Shown here: positions 5,894 to 7,863 of the stretch, in pieces
Layout: each line of letters opens with the position of its first letter
How positions within the stretch are numbered: the first letter of the stretch is position 1
Source: Oligoflexia bacterium
Lineage (GTDB): Bacteria; Bdellovibrionota; UBA1018
Direction of reading: 5' to 3'
Length of the DNA stretch: 7,863 nucleotides
Assembly: GCA_903858195.1 (NCBI GenBank)
Contig: CAIOHW010000222.1
Span: 1-7,863 of the forward strand
The notes under the pieces: generated by a model
Databases searched by the model: none
What the model saw: the letters and a program-made list of their open reading frames with translations, nothing else
Told to the model about the DNA's origin: nothing
Made by a program: the position numbers and the translations under genes

Positions 5894-7277
5894 TCTTGGT
5901 GAGATTTTCGCAGACGGCCTTGGCATCTCCGAATACGAGCGAGCAGTTGTCGTAGTAAAAGAGTGCATTGTCGACGCCGGCGTAGCCCGCCTTCATCGAA
6001 CGCTTGATCACCAACACCTGCTTGGCCTTGTAGGCATCGAGGATGGGCATCCCATACAGCGGACTTGCCTTGTTGGTCTTGGCATCCGGGTTCACCACGT
6101 CATTGGCTCCGACAACCAGCGCAACGTCGGTCGATGAGAAGTCGGAGTTGATGTCTTCCATCTCAAAGACGATGTCGTAGGGAATGTCGCTCTCGGCCAA
6201 AAGTACGTTCATGTGCCCGGGCATTCGACCTGCGACCGGATGGATCGCAAACTTCACCTCGACACCCTTGGCGTTCAAGGTGTGCACCAGCTCCTTGATC
6301 GCGTGCTGCGCCTGCGCAACCGCCATGCCGTAGCCCGGCACGATCACGACCTTGGATGCATTCTCGAGCATGAAGGCAGCGTCCTCAACCGAAGCTGATT
6401 TCACTCCCTTGGTCGGCGCCGAGGCGCCTGCAGCCGCAGCCTCGCCGCCAAAGCCGCCGAGGATCACGCTGATGATCGAGCGGTTCATGGCGCGGCACAT
6501 GATGTACGAAAGGATCGCCCCCGAGCTCCCCACGAGCGCACCCGTGGTGATGAGCAGAGGGTTCTCGAGCGTGAAGCCCGTCGCCGCAGCCGCCCAGCCG
6601 GAATAGGAGTTCAACATCGAAACGACCACCGGCATGTCGGCCCCCCCGATCGGGAGCACGAGCAGAAACCCAAGCCCCAGGGCGATCGCGGTGAGCACCC
6701 AGAAAGGGGCAGCCTCGCCGCTCATCACAAACTGGGCGGTGAAGCCAAACATGGCAATCCCAAGGAGGGCATTGAGCAGGTGCTGGCCCCTAAACACCAG
6801 GGGGTTTGAACTCACGAGCTCCTGAAGCTTGGCAAAGGCAACCAGCGACCCGGTAAAGGTGATGGCTCCGATGAACGACCCGATGCCGAGCTCAAAAAGA
6901 GTCGCCCCACCCAGCGGTTTTCCGCTCGAGAGGTCGGCATAAAAGGTTCCGGCTGCGATGAACACGGCAGCAAGCCCCACGAAGCTGTGCAGGGCGGCCA
7001 CGAGCTGGGGCATCGATTTCATGTCAATCTTGAGCGCGACTGCGATTCCGATCACGGCTCCCACGCCCAGGCCCGCCCAGATCCAGGTGGTTTCGCGCAC
7101 TTCGGGATGAATCAGCGTGGCCACGATGGCAATCGTCATGCCGATCATGGCGTTCCGGTTGCCCTTGAGCGCGGTCTTGGGTGAACTCAGGCCCTTCAAG
7201 CCCAGAATGAAGAACACGGTGGCCGCAAGGTAGATCGCAGCAAAGCCATCGGGAGAAATCTGGATCTGCGAAAACAT
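5877..7277 (-). CDS. pntB: NAD(P) transhydrogenase subunit beta
   Basis: This 466-residue protein is the beta subunit of the proton-translocating transhydrogenase, which couples proton entry to transfer of hydride from NADH to NADP+ at the inner membrane. The first 275 residues or so are hydrophobic membrane domain II, including LHSFVGLAAV (96-105), with His97 matching the proton-channel His91 of E. coli, and GGADMPVVVSMLNSYSGW (211-228), with Asp214 and Asn223 matching conserved channel residues. After an Ala/Gly-rich linker (about 275-300) comes the cytosolic NADP(H)-binding domain III: VPGYGMAVAQAQ (313-324), IHPVAGRMPGHMNVLL (345-360), VVGANDVVNPDA (388-399) and IKRSMKAGYAGVDN (424-437). 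The length is as in E. coli (about 462). The start is supported by AAGAAGGGG (7286-7294) 8 bases upstream. It is the last gene of the operon; its ATG overlaps the pntAb stop (TGATG), suggesting translational coupling. Confidence 0.98.
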   Translation of the reverse strand: MFSQIQISPDGFAAIYLAATVFFILGLKGLSSPKTALKGNRNAMIGMTIAIVATLIHPEVRETTWIWAGLGVGAVIGIAVALKIDMKSMPQLVAALHSFVGLAAVFIAAGTFYADLSSGKPLGGATLFELGIGSFIGAITFTGSLVAFAKLQELVSSNPLVFRGQHLLNALLGIAMFGFTAQFVMSGEAAPFWVLTAIALGLGFLLVLPIGGADMPVVVSMLNSYSGWAAAATGFTLENPLLITTGALVGSSGAILSYIMCRAMNRSIISVILGGFGGEAAAAGASAPTKGVKSASVEDAAFMLENASKVVIVPGYGMAVAQAQHAIKELVHTLNAKGVEVKFAIHPVAGRMPGHMNVLLAESDIPYDIVFEMEDINSDFSSTDVALVVGANDVVNPDAKTNKASPLYGMPILDAYKAKQVLVIKRSMKAGYAGVDNALFYYDNCSLVFGDAKAVCENLTKTMLAG

Positions 7278-7579
7278 CAGTTGTTCCCCTTCTTGGGCTT
7301 GAACATGGCAAGGATCCGGTTCGTCACCACGAATCCTCCAAAGATGTTGATTGAGGCCAACGCCACGGCAAGAAATCCAAAGATGTGGACGAGCCTTGAA
7401 CCTTCGTGCCCGGACTCATGCCCGGCCACTAAAATCGCCCCCACCACGACAATCGCGCTGATGGCATTGGTGACCGCCATGAGCGGTGTGTGCAGCGCCG
7501 GGGTCACACCCCAGATGACGTGATAGCCAATGAAGCAGGACAGGACGAAAACCGTGATGCCGATCATCGTGGGTGACAT
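7277..7579 (-). CDS. pntAb: NAD(P) transhydrogenase subunit alpha, membrane part (alpha-2)
   Basis: This 100-residue protein corresponds to the membrane segment that forms the C-terminus of the single-chain PntA in E. coli but is a separate subunit (PntAb/PntA2) in three-gene operons such as that of Rhodospirillum rubrum. It has hydrophobic helices at about 5-27, 36-54 and 64-88, and the signature VTPALHTPLMAVTNAIS (25-41). The His-rich loop AGHESGHEGS (52-61) lies between helices two and three, and the tail KPKKGNN is basic. With PntB it builds the proton channel of domain II. GGAG (7589-7592) lies 9 bases before the ATG. It starts 17 bases after the pntAa stop and shares one base with the pntB start, a compact arrangement that should keep subunit ratios fixed. 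Confidence 0.97.
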   Translation of the reverse strand: MSPTMIGITVFVLSCFIGYHVIWGVTPALHTPLMAVTNAISAIVVVGAILVAGHESGHEGSRLVHIFGFLAVALASINIFGGFVVTNRILAMFKPKKGNN

Positions 7580-7596
7580 GGGGTCTTTCTCCGAAG

Positions 7597-7863
7597 TTAT
7601 TTCTTTTGAAGGCGAATCTGGCCTTCGTGGGTCACAAGGCTTGCTGCGATGATGTCGTCTTCGAGATTGAAGGCAAGCGAGGGCCCTGCCTCCTTGTCCT
7701 CCTTCGAGTGGATCGCAAGCAGGTTCAAGAGGTTGCGTGCAAAGAACGCCGAAGCATCCGCCGGCATGAGGGCCGGCCAGTTGCCTGCACCCACGATGGT
7801 GACGCCGTGCTTGCTCACCACTTCATCCATTAAGGTGAGCGCACAGTTGCCGCCGGTCGAGGC
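7597..7863 (-). CDS. pntAa: NAD(P) transhydrogenase subunit alpha, NAD-binding part (alpha-1), C-terminal fragment
   Basis: Only the final 88 residues and stop are in the window; the gene continues past the right edge and is open to base 7863. The fragment begins ASTGGNCALT and contains VTIVGAGNWPALMPADASAFFARN, within which VTIVGAGNWPALMPADAS is the diagnostic part, then LLNLLAIHSKED, the acidic block LEDDIIAASLV and the end EGQIRLQKK. These match the end of domain I of transhydrogenase alpha subunits, which binds NAD(H) on the cytosolic face. It terminates before any membrane segment, showing that domain I is a separate soluble polypeptide here (PntAa), with the membrane part encoded by the next gene. 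The operon promoter must be outside the window. Confidence 0.95.
   Translation of the reverse strand, partial: ASTGGNCALTLMDEVVSKHGVTIVGAGNWPALMPADASAFFARNLLNLLAIHSKEDKEAGPSLAFNLEDDIIAASLVTHEGQIRLQKK

Noticed and set aside
5608..5955. 115-codon plus-strand frame at the end of the transporter gene
   Set aside because: It is a frame-shifted shadow of the transporter that runs into antisense pntB, and its composition is not protein-like.
6352..6606. 84-codon Ala/Pro-rich plus-strand frame opposite pntB
   Set aside because: It is antisense to the pntB linker and membrane domain; the Ala/Pro richness reflects GC-rich codons of the real gene.
1..7863. CRISPR array, tRNA, rRNA, insertion sequence, phage or toxin-antitoxin system
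   Set aside because: I found no regular repeats, no cloverleaf or rRNA-like stretches, no transposase or integrase motifs and no small toxin-antitoxin pair on either strand.

Overview
The window looks like ordinary chromosomal DNA of a Gram-negative bacterium with fairly high GC (about 60% by eye). It is densely packed with mostly housekeeping or conserved-hypothetical genes. Three things point to a Gram-negative, probably proteobacterial or Bdellovibrionota-like host: a three-gene proton-translocating transhydrogenase (pntAa-pntAb-pntB), a YegD-type Hsp70 relative, and an N-terminal signal peptide on the left-edge gene. The lineage is inference only; no rRNA or other phylogenetic marker is present.

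Left part (1-3399): the start of a secreted or exported protein runs leftward off the edge (minus strand). A 248-base divergent intergenic region separates it from a rightward series of four genes: a YegD-like Hsp70-family ATPase, a DUF1428 (YbaA-like) protein, a DUF2461 (TIGR02453-like) protein, and a small probable dimeric alpha/beta-barrel protein of the DUF3291/spheroidene-monooxygenase-like type. Gaps of about 37-50 bases suggest possible co-transcription of the four. The last gene is clearly lower in GC (about 49% by hand count) and may have been acquired separately.

Middle (3400-5893): a minimal DEAD-box RNA helicase (minus) converges on the small barrel gene and is divergent from a 12-helix MFS transporter of the DHA1 type (plus). 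The short region between helicase and transporter holds a palindrome, a possible upstream GTG start for the helicase with a good Shine-Dalgarno, and an overlapping 20-codon reading frame. The transporter has no visible Shine-Dalgarno and a TANNNT hexamer six bases before its ATG.

Right part (5877-7863): the pnt operon on the minus strand, read right to left as pntAa (only its C-terminal 88 residues are in the window), pntAb and pntB. It encodes the membrane enzyme that uses the proton gradient to reduce NADP+ with NADH. pntAb and pntB are coupled through a TGATG overlap, and pntB overlaps the 3' end of the transporter gene tail to tail by 17 bases.

I found no rRNA, tRNA, CRISPR array, insertion sequence, phage gene or recognisable defence system. 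I do not see a new multi-gene system here. The best leads are local: start-site conflicts, a low-GC gene, and overlapping gene ends.
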